Position numbers and translations under genes: made by a program. This document shows positions 20,565-30,489 of a DNA stretch of 64,000 nt, piece by piece (the stretch's first letter is position 1; each line of letters begins with the position of its first letter). Origin of the DNA: Dryocosmus kuriphilus (taxonomy: Eukaryota; Arthropoda; Insecta; Hymenoptera; Cynipidae); the NCBI GenBank assembly GCA_038277395.1, contig CM076190.1:237825177-237889176 (forward strand), in the 5' to 3' direction. The notes below the pieces were generated by a model. The model searched no databases. It was not told the DNA's origin and worked only from the letters and a program-made list of their open reading frames with translations.

Positions 20565-20839
20565 GACGTCTTCAGCAACTTCTCTAACAGTGATTAGACG
20601 ATTTCCCACCACCATATTCTTCACTTCTTCAACACCTTCATCATTTATTGACGTGCTGGTCCGTCCAGAGCGAGATTCGTCATTGGAGTCTCCTCGGCCT
20701 TCTTGGAAGAGCTTGGACAATTTTTAAACATTTTTGTGCTGAAAGTAGACTCACCGTATGCCACTATCAACATTTCAAGTGTTTTGGAGTACTTAGTTCC
20801 ATCTTTTACACAAAATTTGAAGCAAGTTCTCTGATCCAT
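20565..20839 (-). pseudogene. Mariner transposase N-terminus (right part of the split mariner)
   Basis: The minus-strand frame starts MDQRTCFKFCVKDGTKYSK at 20839, typical of mellifera/irritans-type mariners. It passes LEMLIVAYGES, shifts frame once near 20720 to KLFQEGRGDSNDESRSGRT, and reaches NRLITVREVAEDVGIS, the second helix-turn-helix, where it is cut at ~20565 by the Maverick-like arm. The matching C-terminus lies at 4080-4165, 16.4 kb away. The catalytic domain is absent between them. Confidence 0.85.
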
Positions 20840-21046
20840 TTTGTTCGACAGCAGAAAATCCAAGATCACACCAAACACTTCTAACCTTTTCGCCTCTCAC
20901 AAACAAACAAAAAAAATTCTATAAACTTGAGACTGTGCATATATATTCCGTACAAGTGTACCAATATAATTTTAAAAAATTCAATATCAAATGTACATAG
21001 CCAACGAAATTTGAAAAGTCACCTTACTTTTTGAACACACCTGGTA

Positions 21047-22470
21047 TACGTGTATATGAGATCGTTTTCCACCAATGCTGCAGAAATCCGAAGCATTTGA
21101 CGAAATTTTAGCTATCCTGAAAAGTTATTCAACTACAATAGGTATTTATAACCCATCCTCCTCGAGGAAACCGAGTTTTAGAACCAAAATTCGCAAAGCC
21201 AATTAGCGAGGTTCGCTCTATCCTGAGAAATCGCTCATGTGCGCTAGGTGTCTAAAGTTCACCTTCCTCTAGTCCTCGGTAAATACTGGTCGTTGTGGCA
21301 GGTTAAAAATGACATAACCTTCTAGGAATTTTCCATCATTTTCACACTAATGGATAGCATTGAACCACTTTATTCGCATCAAGATAATTTTAGTGCATTA
21401 GACACATATTACACAAGGTGCCTAAAGTAACAATCTACAGGAATTCTGCTAGGAATTTGTATCCAGAGTTAGAAAAGTGAATTCGAAATGCAGTTGTGAT
21501 GGTTGCTGAGCATCGGTTGATGCACTAGGTTCTGAGAATACAAATGTACAGAAAGTCTCCTGGGAATTCATATCTAGGGTTGTTGATGTCATCTATAAAT
21601 CCAGTCACGATGGTATCCATGCATTAATTGTTGCACCAGGTTCTTTAAAGAAAAAATTCACAAGAAGTTTCCTATAGAAATATTTACCTTCAGGGTTACC
21701 TAAGTGAACCAAGGGGTTCATCTGGACTAAATTTGGGGTCGAGATATGTTGCATCAGCCGAGATCTAGCGGGTATTCTGCGAGGAAGATGAGCTTTAGAT
21801 ACCGAGTGCTCTCCTACTGTTTGTCAGGGCTTCAAGAACGTCGAAAAATGATTTGACTATCTCAAAATTCCGTTTCTCGTCAAGAATCCTGAAGGAAAAT
21901 AAACTATTTATACTTAGTGCTCCCGTACGCTTTCTCGGAACTCTGTAACCTTCATAGCACGATTCGGGTGTCAAAAAATTCGGTCTGAAATTCAAATTTT
22001 TCAAGGAAGATGAGCTTTAGGTATCTACTGTACTTGATCTATTCCTCAGGATAGCGAGATCTTCCCTAATTAAATTTGGATTTTTGAATTTTGTTTCTAA
22101 AACTCAATTTCCTCGAGGAATTAGGGTTCTAAATACGTAGTGTGCCCGAATGATATTTCGGGACGACAGCTTTGGTTGAAAACTCTTCAGCCCTTCAAGA
22201 ATATGAGTTTCAGATACCTGGTGGGCAAAAACTTCCCTTGTAACTTAGGAGAATCCAAAGTCCACGAGCGTTCTGGCGCCCATAGCTAAACACTGCGAAA
22301 CGCTCATTAGCCATGATTGGTTAGTGTTTTTACATTGACGAACTCATCCGTACAATGGCATAAGTATTTGGCCATGGTTTAAGATAGTTTGGAAGTGTTT
22401 GCCATAGTTGGCAAGAATTGGCCAGTTATCCAATATTCCATTTCTACGTCGGCTTTTTACCTTTTAACGA
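21047..22470. repeat. Degenerate tandem repeats, no gene
   Basis: Units of ~110 bp recur at about 21417, 21528 and 21638 (GGTTCTTTAAAG / GGTGCCTAAAG ... TTCCTATAG ... AGGGTT). A box AGGAAGATGAGCTTTAG occurs at about 21780 and 22004. From 22270 to 22460, CCATAGTTGGCAAG-type motifs recall 3950-4050 inverted. No coding sequence is supported. Confidence 0.5.
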
Positions 22471-23256
22471 CAAACTTTACCATTTATCTGCGATTCCAAA
22501 ACAGGGTAATATTACTACGACTCCTTCAGTTAATCTATTCTGAAAAATCAAACCTACTTCCATGTTAACTTCAATTTTAATATCTTCCTCGCTTATCGCT
22601 TCTATATCAATGTTAAGAATTTCGTTTTTTCCTTTCATTGCAGCATCTGACCTCCTCCACTGATTTTAGTTTAAAATTATTTAGGATATTTCAATCAAAA
22701 AGAATAGGAAGTAACATATTGCGTCAGCAACAACACAAATATGTACGTCTCTGGTAAATCCTGTCATAAAGATTTAATACACTTCAGTATCCTAAATATT
22801 TTGACTTTAGATTTATTAATTCCAAAATAATTCTCTCCAGCATTATCTATTTATTGAACTAATCAAGCGTTTACAAATTTTCTTTAATCAAACTTACTAC
22901 GCTATCGCTATCGAGAAGTATTCGAAAGACAAGACTATACAACTTCAATGGCGTTTCGCTCGTCAATGTAGGGAAAGGCCAGTAAATTAAAGATACAAGT
23001 AAAATAATTAAAAGGGATCCACAAAATTTAGTTCCGTATCTATGAGAGTGGCGTGGGCTAAGGTGAAAAAACTTATGCATGCAAAGAGAAAAGGTTCCTT
23101 ATATAAAAAAAATAAACCAATAAAAGAATATTCCATGAATTAAACAATCAATATATTTCACAACAATTAAATAACAGGGATTAAAATTATGAAATGTCAA
23201 GTTACCTGGATGGAGATTTACAAGAAAATAATTAGACTGCGAATTAATCCCCAAAG
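22471..23256. other. AT-rich stretch, no gene
   Basis: Nothing recognised beyond simple AT-rich sequence. Confidence 0.3.
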
Positions 23257-24235
23257 TTGCACCCCCTCTTTTTAAAACAATTTACATATTTAAATGAGAA
23301 TAAAAAGATTTCCAAAACCGATGAAATTAGTTCAAGAACTGTGGTGAAGCCGCCAACTCACAAAAGAAAATCACCTAACGAGTCCGCCCTGGAATGGTTG
23401 GTTTTTAGATTACAAATGTCGAGCGTCGGCACAAAATTCTTCGCCAAACGCTCCTTTATCTTTTGCACATTAAAACTGGGCCGTCTTACCTTGAACACAG
23501 TTCACCTTAAAAAAGATAGATCTCCGCGGAGAATACCCAAAAAAAGAGCTAAAAGGCGCACAGTTGAAAAAGAAACTGGGAAACTACAAATCGGCACGTC
23601 AATACTTGGTCCTCGTCCAGGCAGAAGTGCCTACTCTCGACCGAAGTTTTCGGCGGCTAACCGCGTCGAGTCATCTCTCTGCGAACAACTATTTGCGTCT
23701 TGTCAGCTTGCGCGCTCCATGTTGGTAAGAGGTCCGATGCTCGAGTCGTAGAAGGCCGTTTCCTCGGTGTCAGAAAGATATCGCCAGTACCACCGTTCTC
23801 GAGCATTACACTGTCGCAGGCGATTCAGAGACTGGAATCTCATCCATACTCTGCTCCCGTTGTACGGCAGCTTGCCATACCCATGACCGTTCAACTCTGT
23901 GGGCAGGGCCCGGCCTGTAATGTCTCCAAAATGGAGGTAATGACGGCCTTGTGAAATGCTCCAACTCTCAATCAACTCGCCCAGTGGCTTAAACCGTTCG
24001 TGGACAAAATAAAAAATAAAAATAAAAAACGTGAAACGTGTGACTGCGAACTAGAACTCTCGATTCGATCCAGAGAAACTTGACCAATCCTATGTAAATA
24101 TCTCTAAGAGAATAAAAGCAAAAGAACGACAGAAACCTTAAAAATAATTGACTTCTGTCTGGACTTTACTCTCGCGTAGTCATCCGCGAAGGAAAGAGGA
24201 GCTGTTTACATAATAAGGTGATACAGACAAATTTA
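23257..24235. other. GC-richer block with a long frame of unknown meaning (possible LTR/leader)
   Basis: A 164-codon plus-strand frame (23257-23751) is rich in Lys, Arg and Ser and has no recognised domain. The block 23600-23990 is clearly GC-richer than its surroundings and is followed by (AAAAT)n, AATAAAAGC and CTCTCGCGTAGTCATCCGCGA. It could be an LTR or untranslated leader of an element related to the gag fragment at 24357-24637, but no TG...CA ends were fixed. Not called as a gene. Confidence 0.25.
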
Positions 24236-24356
24236 TGTAACGTGAAGTAGAAATTGACAAGTTACATAACTCATTATGGCCTTCAACCTGGATGTCAACA
24301 ATTCGGTGAAAATTATCCTCTTTGCCTGCTGGATCGATGCTCGCCACCTCCTGATG

Positions 24357-24637
24357 TCATCTTCTGTTTCTCTGCTTGATCCTGTGGTCCTCCTCATCAC
24401 ACTTATAACAAGGACACATTTTTCTAGAGTCTATGTCACCTTTTGTGACTATGTGACCCAGCTTGCCACAATGGTAGCACTTGAGAATTGCGCTGTTCCG
24501 ATTCTGCAACGACACCTTCTCAAATGCTGACAACAACGCCTCAGCTGACTGGAACTGCTGAATCCTGACTTGATCCCGTAGAAGAACATCAGACACATCT
24601 CACACGTAAGCACGTACTTATGTACACTTTCTATCAA
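24357..24637 (-). pseudogene. Zinc-knuckle gag fragment
   Basis: On the minus strand a short frame contains EALLSAFEKVSLQNRNSAIL, then CYHCGKLGHIVTKGD and CPCYKCDEEDHRIKQ. These are two CX2CX4H-type retroviral zinc knuckles, the first having lost its last Cys. Such knuckles bind RNA in gag proteins of copia/gypsy-type LTR retrotransposons. The fragment is short and no pol follows, so it is a remnant. Confidence 0.6.
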
Positions 24638-25150
24638 AAATTTTGTATTATCGCAGCACCATTAGTATTTCAAACGATGTCAAAAATCATACTATAAAAA
24701 AGATTGAATTATTATTATTGTCATGCAAAGCTTTGAGAAATATTTAACATTTCTTGCTCTTCTTATGCACACTTATAAAGTTCTATACTGATACCATATG
24801 ACAAGCCACTGATATATATGTATAAAATCGATACGAGATGCTGTGGTTCCACTTGAACTGGGCTTTGGTAATTAGCGCCGCCATCAATTAACCGGTGAAA
24901 TTCGGTTCAGAGCATGCGCAATCAGTGATATTTTGGCGCAATTATAAGTCCTTAAAAGTGGCGTAACATGTGTTAAACATGTTTTATTGAAAGGAAAATC
25001 ATGAATTAATTATTAATATTATTATTTAATCACTATTTAAGTACATTCTAATAAATGTAGGTATTTAAGCGATTTTGCATTCACTTGAGTTTAGATTATT
25101 ATTGTTGTGAACAATATTAAAATAATTTTTTTCCTTTTATATCAATATTA
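24638..25150. other. AT-rich stretch, no gene
   Basis: Nothing supportable was seen between the gag remnant and the purine-rich LINE. Confidence 0.3.
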
Positions 25151-25575
25151 ACTACAAATGTTTATGGACTTCCGTTTCCAATACCGGTCGCGAGAGAACT
25201 GTTTTGTTTCAAGTGTTGGTTTTTTGGCTTTGATGAAGAAGATAAGTGTGTGTGGAGATAGAAAGGGCGGTGAGTACGGGGATCAGGTGGGGGGGGAAGA
25301 AGGGCGAGTGAAGGAAAATGTTCTAAGGGTGAAGGTGGTTTGTGTTAAGTGGAGAACAGAAAGTTGTGAGCGATTGAGGTTAGATATAGTTCTAATAACA
25401 CTTGACAAGGGGGGCAAGAGGTAAGCGCTCAAGGCGGAATACATCACAAAGCATTGGGTAAGGTAGGGTGCCGACGGTGTGAGGTCCGTCAGTTAACGCC
25501 AGAGGGCAACAGCTAACAGGCGAACACAAAGAACAACAATCGATAGGAGAAGCGGGAGCGAATGAGAATTAAAGC

Positions 25576-26300
25576 GTGGTTATTGGGATGTATAGTAAAG
25601 CCGAGCATAGTGACAGTTGCGGGGAGGAAAAGGCCATGACGGCGGTCAGACAGGGGATGGCAGCCTCAAATTTACAGCGCAGTAACAGGCTGGAGAGAGT
25701 GGGCGCAAGAGATAGGGGTGACGGAGGGATGTTGGAAAAATTGGAAGCCCTCATAAAAGGGTTTGGAGAGGAAACAAGGCAGAGATTCGATGACATGAAT
25801 AAGAAGGGAAATGACGTAAGGGTGGAAGTGAGAAAAGTAAGAGTAAGGTGGGAAGAGTGGGATAAACTATGGAAAGAAGAGAAGACAAGGTATGGGAGAA
25901 ATTAGAGAGTATAGAGAATAGAGAGAGAGAGAGAGGTAGAGGAACAGAGGAAAAGTGAGATAAAACAGTTGGAAGAACGGGTAAGCAAACTAGAAATCAG
26001 GAACGAGCATATAGGGAAGAAAACAGAGAGGATGGAATTAATAAGAGGGAGTGATGAGAACATGCGAAATGTGAATGAAAGGTTGAAGATGAGATTGAGT
26101 GCGATTGAAAGAAGACTGGAAGGGGAAGAAAGGGCAAAGAGGAAAAATAATGGCATAGTTAAGGGTTTGAAAGTGGAGAGTGAAACAGGAGAAGCGGAAA
26201 TAAAAAATCTAATGAGAATTATTGGAATACAGGTAAAGCCGTTAGGAGTTAAGAGCATAGGTGGGGCGAAGGAAGGAAAAGAAGGAATGTTTCTATTTTA
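25576..26300 (+). pseudogene. LINE ORF1-like coiled-coil protein
   Basis: Two frames joined by a shift near 25905. The first has RLERVGARDRGDGGMLEKLE and a long charged helix. The second holds QLEERVSKLEIRNEHIGKK..., a heptad coiled coil, then RAKRKNNGIVKGLK, which matches the start of the RRM-like RNA-binding domain of LINE ORF1 proteins (R-x-N-NIVI-x-G). In LINEs this protein coats the element RNA. It is cut off soon after by a stop (26300). Frameshifted, nonfunctional. Confidence 0.6.
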
Positions 26301-26659
26301 AATAGGAAATGAGGAGTAGAAAAAGGAAATAATGCAGAAGAAAAAATTATTGAGGGGTAGAAGGGAAAGAATTGAAGAAGACTTGACATGGAAGGAGAGA
26401 AAAAGGAGGTGGCAAATAGAACAAAGGGCATGGATTGAGTGAAAAAAAAGGAGTCATGGTAAGCACTGGAAGAGATAGGATGTGGGTAAATGGAGAGGTA
26501 TGGATATGAGATGAGAAAGTTGAAGAACTGAAGAAAGGCAGAAAAACGACGCAGAAGGGTAGAAGAAACGTTATAAATAATCAGGACAATGGGGCGGCGG
26601 GGGGGTTTACACACAGAAAAAGGAATTAAGGGGAAGGAATAATGTATAAAAAGTCAAGG

Positions 26660-27342
26660 AGAGAGAAGTAAAGGTAGCATTTTGGAATATGCCAGGATTA
26701 AAGGACAAAGATACAGTATTCTGGGAAGAAGTGCAAAGGAGGGATGTGATGATGACTGAAACATAGATGGATGAAAAGGACTGGAAAGGCGTGAAAAGAA
26801 TGTTACCGAGAGGATATGTATGAGAGATGCAAGGAGCAAGGAAGGAAATCGTGAAAGGGAGAGGAATATGTGGAATGTTGTCAGGGGTAAGAAAGGAATT
26901 GGTAGCAGAGGAGGAAGAATGTGAGAATGCGGAAGAAAAAGAGGGAACAATGGTGCGAAAAATAAGAGTGGGAAAAGTAAGAGGGAACATTGTATGTGCT
27001 CATAGGAGAAGGGGAGAAGAAGAAGGATAGAATCTAATAAGAAGATGGACAGAGCAGGAAAAGGGGGATTTGGTGTTAATTGGAGGGGACCTGAATACTT
27101 GGACTGGAGAAGAGGGGAAAGTGCTTCTAGACCTGATAGGAGAGGCCGGGTGGTTCATTTGTAATGGCAGTACAAGAGGGGATGAAAAGGGAGAATTTAC
27201 GTTTACAGGTAAAGAAGACACGGTAATCGACTACATTCCAGCAGCAGAAAGAATCAGGAAGTTGATGGTTAAAATGAAAGTAGGGAAGAAGGTAGTGTCC
27301 GAACACTTCCCAGTGACAGCGGCATTAAAAGGGGGAGGCTAA
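26660..27342 (+). pseudogene. LINE AP-endonuclease domain (purine-rich copy)
   Basis: The frame pieces read VAFWNMPGLKDKDTVFWEEV (normally WNVxGL), then after stops KGRGICGMLSGVRKELV, KVRGNIVCAHRRRGEEEG and DLVLIGGDLNTWTGEEGK (GDxN motif), GEFTFTGKEDTVIDYI (the SxIDYI box) and KKVVSEHFPVTAAL (SDHxP, here SEHFP). The order is that of LINE endonucleases. At least two stops or frameshifts break it, and the catalytic SDH is changed to SEH. Confidence 0.8.
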
Positions 27343-27774
27343 AAGCGCAAAAGAGGGAATAAAAGAGACGCTGGGGAAATAAAATTGAAAGTGGGGAGAT
27401 GGGGGCAGGATTGGGAACGAGAATTGGGAAGAAATGGAAGAAGAAGGAGTAGATAAGATGATATAAAAACGTAAAGGGGTTGTCGAAAAGATTAGGGACG
27501 AGGCGAGGCCCCTAAACGAAGCAGAAATAGGTAAAAGAGGGTGGTGGGATGAGGAATGCAGAGTAAGGAAAGTGAGTTTGAAAGAATGTGTGAGAAAATG
27601 GAGGAGTGGGGAAATGGACAAGGAAGATTACAACAGGAGGAAAGGAGAGAATGAGAGAATGTTGAGCGAAAAGAAGCAAAACGGAAAGAAAGTTACGTAA
27701 AAGAGGTTGAGAAAGTGGTAAAGGAAGGGAGGGAATGGGAAGCGATAAATAGTGGAAGATGAGGAAGAAGAGGT

Positions 27775-28735
27775 ATGAACGACGAAATATGGATGAAAGA
27801 GTGGACAGAATATTTTAAGGAAGAGAAGGGGGGAGAAGGGAAGCAGACTGTTGCAGGGGAAGAGGACGCAGTAAACGAGATTAGTAGAGAGGAGATAAAT
27901 GCAACAATCGCAAGGTTGAAAGGAAATAAGGCAACAGGGGAGGACGGCATAGAAGCCGAAGCACTGAAATATGGTGGGGAAAGGGTGAGAGAAGAGACGT
28001 GTAGGATTTGTAATATGGTATGGAAAGGAGAAGGATGGCTGGAAGAGCGGAGTAATGGGTTGTTAGTGCCACTGAGTAAGAAAGGAGAAGGAAAAAATTG
28101 CAGCACTATAGAGGTATCACACTCATGTTAGTAGGATACAAAGGATACGCAGAGGTGATCAGAAAAAGATTGGAAAGACAGATCGAAGAGAAAGAGAGCA
28201 TACCCCACAACCAAAAAGGTTTTAGGAATGGGATGGGGACTACAGAAGGGTGCCTTGGAAAGCTTTGAAAGGAAGAGGAATAGAAGAAATTCTGGCAGAG
28301 AGGATAAAAGAAATATTTGTAGAAACTAGGATGAAGGTAAGAATAGGAAAAAAGAAGGGAGAGGAGTTTTGGACGGGAAGGGGTGTGAGGTAGGGATGTC
28401 CTCTGAGCCCGCTACTTTTCAGTATTCTTTTGGTAGATTTAGAAAAGAAAACTGGCAAGGAAAGGAAAAGGGGGAACGAAACTGAGAAATGGCAAGCTAT
28501 ATTCGCTAGCATACGCCGACGATATAGTGTTAGTGGCAGATGATAAAAGAGGGATGAGTTTAACGATGGAAATATTTGAAAAGTATTTAAGGGAGAAAGT
28601 TTTAACGGTGAATGTGAATAAAAATAAGATGATGTGTTTTAGGAAGAGAATGTGTAGAATAGAGTATGAATGGAAGATAAATGGCAAGGTGGTGGAACTG
28701 GTAGAAGAGCTTTGTTACCTAAGTTTAAGTTAAGT
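27775..28735 (+). pseudogene. LINE reverse transcriptase (purine-rich copy), truncated
   Basis: In order: WTEYFKEEKGGEGKQ, INATIARLKGNKATGEDGIE, LLVPLSKKGEGKN, then in another frame YRGITLMLVGYKGYAEVIRK, IPHNQKGFRNGMGTT, VRQGCPLSP-like sequence at ~28395, and YADDIVLVADDKRGM (the YADD catalytic box, ~28512). It ends at VVELVEELCYLS. The motif-A aspartate segment between about 28240 and 28300 is missing or scrambled. Several frameshifts. It would reverse-transcribe the LINE RNA; here it is dead and 3' truncated. Confidence 0.82.
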
Positions 28736-28899
28736 TAAGTTTAGTTAAGAAATTCACGTTTTTGATATATATTAATCGAGTGTTAAGCGTGAGAAAGGCG
28801 ATGAGAATGCGCCTGAGCCGAGAGCAGATTTTTTAGTAACTTTTACAAACTTTCTTATTAACTTTATAGTAATGTATTTTTTAACTAAAACAACTTTTA

Positions 28900-29480
28900 T
28901 ACGTTTCATGAATAAACTATGCTTTGGATCAAAAAATAGTTTCGAGGAAATTTGTAGATCTTTTTAAGATGAACATTTCTGTTTGTTAATATTTTTTCGC
29001 ATTTCTCATAGTTTTGCTGAAAAGTTGATTTGTTTGTATTTAATAACATATTTCATGAATAACTCAAAAACTACGCGTCTGTTCAAAAAAATAATTGAAA
29101 CCAAATTTTTAGATCTTTTTGTGCTGAACAGCTTTATTTATTACAATTTCTTTCGTATCTTGCACAGTTTGGCGGAAAATTTGAATTTATAATTTTTAAT
29201 TACGTTTTCTCGATTAAAATAAAAACCGTGAATTCTCTCAAAAAATAGTTAATAAAGATTTTTAGACCCTTTTAATTTGAATAACGTTTTTGGAATCCTT
29301 TTTTCGTCTCTTGAATATTTTGGCAAGAAAACACAGTTCTTTATTTTAAATAACGTTTTCTCGATTAATGCAAAAACCGTGCATGTTTTCGAAAAACGAT
29401 AAGACGAGATTTGTAGATTTTTTTTTTAGATGAAAAATTTTACCCTACATCACTTTTTTTGTATCTTGCATAGTTTAGCC
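28900..29480 (+). repeat. ~150-bp tandem repeat block, forward orientation
   Basis: Units contain TTTCATGAATAA / TTTTCTCGATTAA, AAAAACTACG or AAAACCGTG, GATTTGTAGATCTTTTT and a TTTCTCATAGTTTTGCTGAAAA box, recurring at about 28906, 29050, 29206 and 29359. An inverted copy block lies at 29790-30120. Confidence 0.65.
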
Positions 29481-29494
29481 GGAAAATTGTTTTC

Positions 29495-29740
29495 TTGAAT
29501 TTGTCAAGACCGATTTTGATGGATAAAACCATAACCACTGGTAAAAACCCGCCGGTTAACGAACTGGTCCTTACTTTTTACCCCTTAAAGAAGTATGCCA
29601 AAGCGCAATCCAATCCAATTAGTCCTTTGAAAGTTACCGTGGGAAAAGGCTCCGACGACGACGACGACGACGGCGACAAAGCCAACGACAATAACGACAA
29701 CGAAAGCGACGACGACGGCAACAAACAGACACCGTCGTAA
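29495..29740 (+). CDS. Short acidic ORF between inverted satellite blocks (doubtful)
   Basis: An 81-codon frame starts MNLSRPILMDKTITTGKNPP, continues with LVLTFYPLKKYAKAQSNP and ends in an Asp/Asn-rich tail encoded by (GAC)n and (AACGAC)n. The first two thirds have normal codon usage and no repeat character. No domain is recognised and no start context stands out. It could be a captured exon with a trinucleotide expansion, or a chance frame. Confidence 0.25.
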   Translation: MNLSRPILMDKTITTGKNPPVNELVLTFYPLKKYAKAQSNPISPLKVTVGKGSDDDDDDGDKANDNNDNESDDDGNKQTPS

Positions 29741-29789
29741 AACATGTTTTTTCATAATCAGGGGGTCCCGAAACGTCGAGATTTCATGA

Positions 29790-30120
29790 AATCCGCGAAA
29801 TTGAGATGAGCATATAATAAAAAACTGTGGGTTCGTGCCAAAATATTCAAGATACGAAAAAAATCATAAAAAACAAAGCCGTTTACCTCAAAAAGATCTA
29901 CAAATCTTCTCTCCATCACTTTTTTTAACAGATGCGTAGTTTTTGAGTTACTCGTGAAATATGTTATAAAATATGAAGAAAACCACTTTTCAGCAGATCT
30001 ATGCAGGATATGAGAAAATATTAACAAGCAGAATTGTTCACCTTGGAAAGAGCTGTAAAATTTTTTTATAAGACTCATCGTTTTACTTTTAAAAATCGAA
30101 ATCCTGTATTGTGAAAATTC
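29790..30120 (-). repeat. ~150-bp tandem repeat block, inverted orientation
   Basis: The reverse complement shows the same boxes as 28900-29480 (GTAGATCTTTTTGAGG, TTTCTTCATATTTTATAAC, AAAAACTACGCATCTGTT). It therefore forms the other side of a palindromic layout around 29495-29740. Confidence 0.65.
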
Positions 30121-30179
30121 GGAAAAACACAAGAAAACTTTACCAGTCTACAATGTGTTAAAAAAATTTTTATTTTCGA

Positions 30180-30485
30180 GCTCGAAGTGCGAGTGTCATG
30201 AGAATGTATTCCTTAAGGTCGCTAGAGCCTTAAGTAAAATAATTTCTTTTGTAATTTTTAATAAAAAATTCAATTTTAATAATCTCATTAAAAGTAGGTG
30301 TTTCGAAATTTTAAGACTCAATTAAGGAATACCGAGCACGATGTGCAAGGATCAAAAACATCCGAGCGCGAAGAACTAGGCTTAAATATATCGAAGAACG
30401 AAGCGCGATGACCACGAGAACGCGCGCCCCAGGCGAGCTCATACTTCGCGCGAAGCGCAGCGCACCAATCGCGCGATGAGAATGT
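30180..30485. other. CG-rich boundary sequence with GCGAAGCGC motifs
   Basis: Contains GAACGAAGCGCGATGA, GAACGCGCGCCCC and CGCGCGAAGCGCAGCGC, unlike the AT-rich surroundings. GCGATGAGAATGTGCCCG at about 30472 repeats GCGATGAGAATGCGCCTG at about 28798, so both satellite blocks share a boundary sequence. No gene. Confidence 0.45.
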
Positions 30486-30489
30486 GCCC

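Larger units (their letters stand above)
4066..21044 (-). mobile_element. Mariner copy split by ~16.4 kb of nested sequence
   Basis: The left end (4066) reads CGAGGTGTGTTCAAAAAA after TA; the right end (21044) is the inverted TTTTTGAACACACCTGG before TA. Just inside the left end, the minus strand encodes EGGYFEGDNI and a stop, the typical C-terminus of a mariner transposase. Just inside the right end lies the transposase N-terminus (20565-20839), also on the minus strand. The two ends are therefore oriented like the halves of one mariner. A normal copy is ~1.3 kb; here about 600 bp are accounted for, so the catalytic core is missing or replaced. Everything between 4165 and 20560 lies inside it. 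Confidence 0.7.
25160..28735 (+). mobile_element. Purine-rich non-LTR retrotransposon (two ORFs, 3' truncated)
   Basis: A LINE with ORF1 (coiled coil), AP-endonuclease and RT in order on the plus strand. The coding strand is strongly A+G biased over 3.5 kb. The copy ends within the RT thumb, after KVVELVEELCYLS at 28733, where GTTAAGTTAAG-type sequence follows. Many frameshifts. The layout fits the R1/Jockey/I group of arthropod LINEs; the exact clade is undecided. Confidence 0.82.

Noticed and set aside
20258..20587. Hydrophobic frame resembling a membrane protein (also 6377-6781 on the minus strand)
   Set aside because: Another frame of the same DNA gives the catalytic motifs of an adenain-like protease, which explains the conservation between arms.
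25569..28106. Minus-strand Ser/Pro/Leu-rich proteins
   Set aside because: Complement of the purine-rich LINE; the pyrimidine-rich strand has few stop codons by composition.
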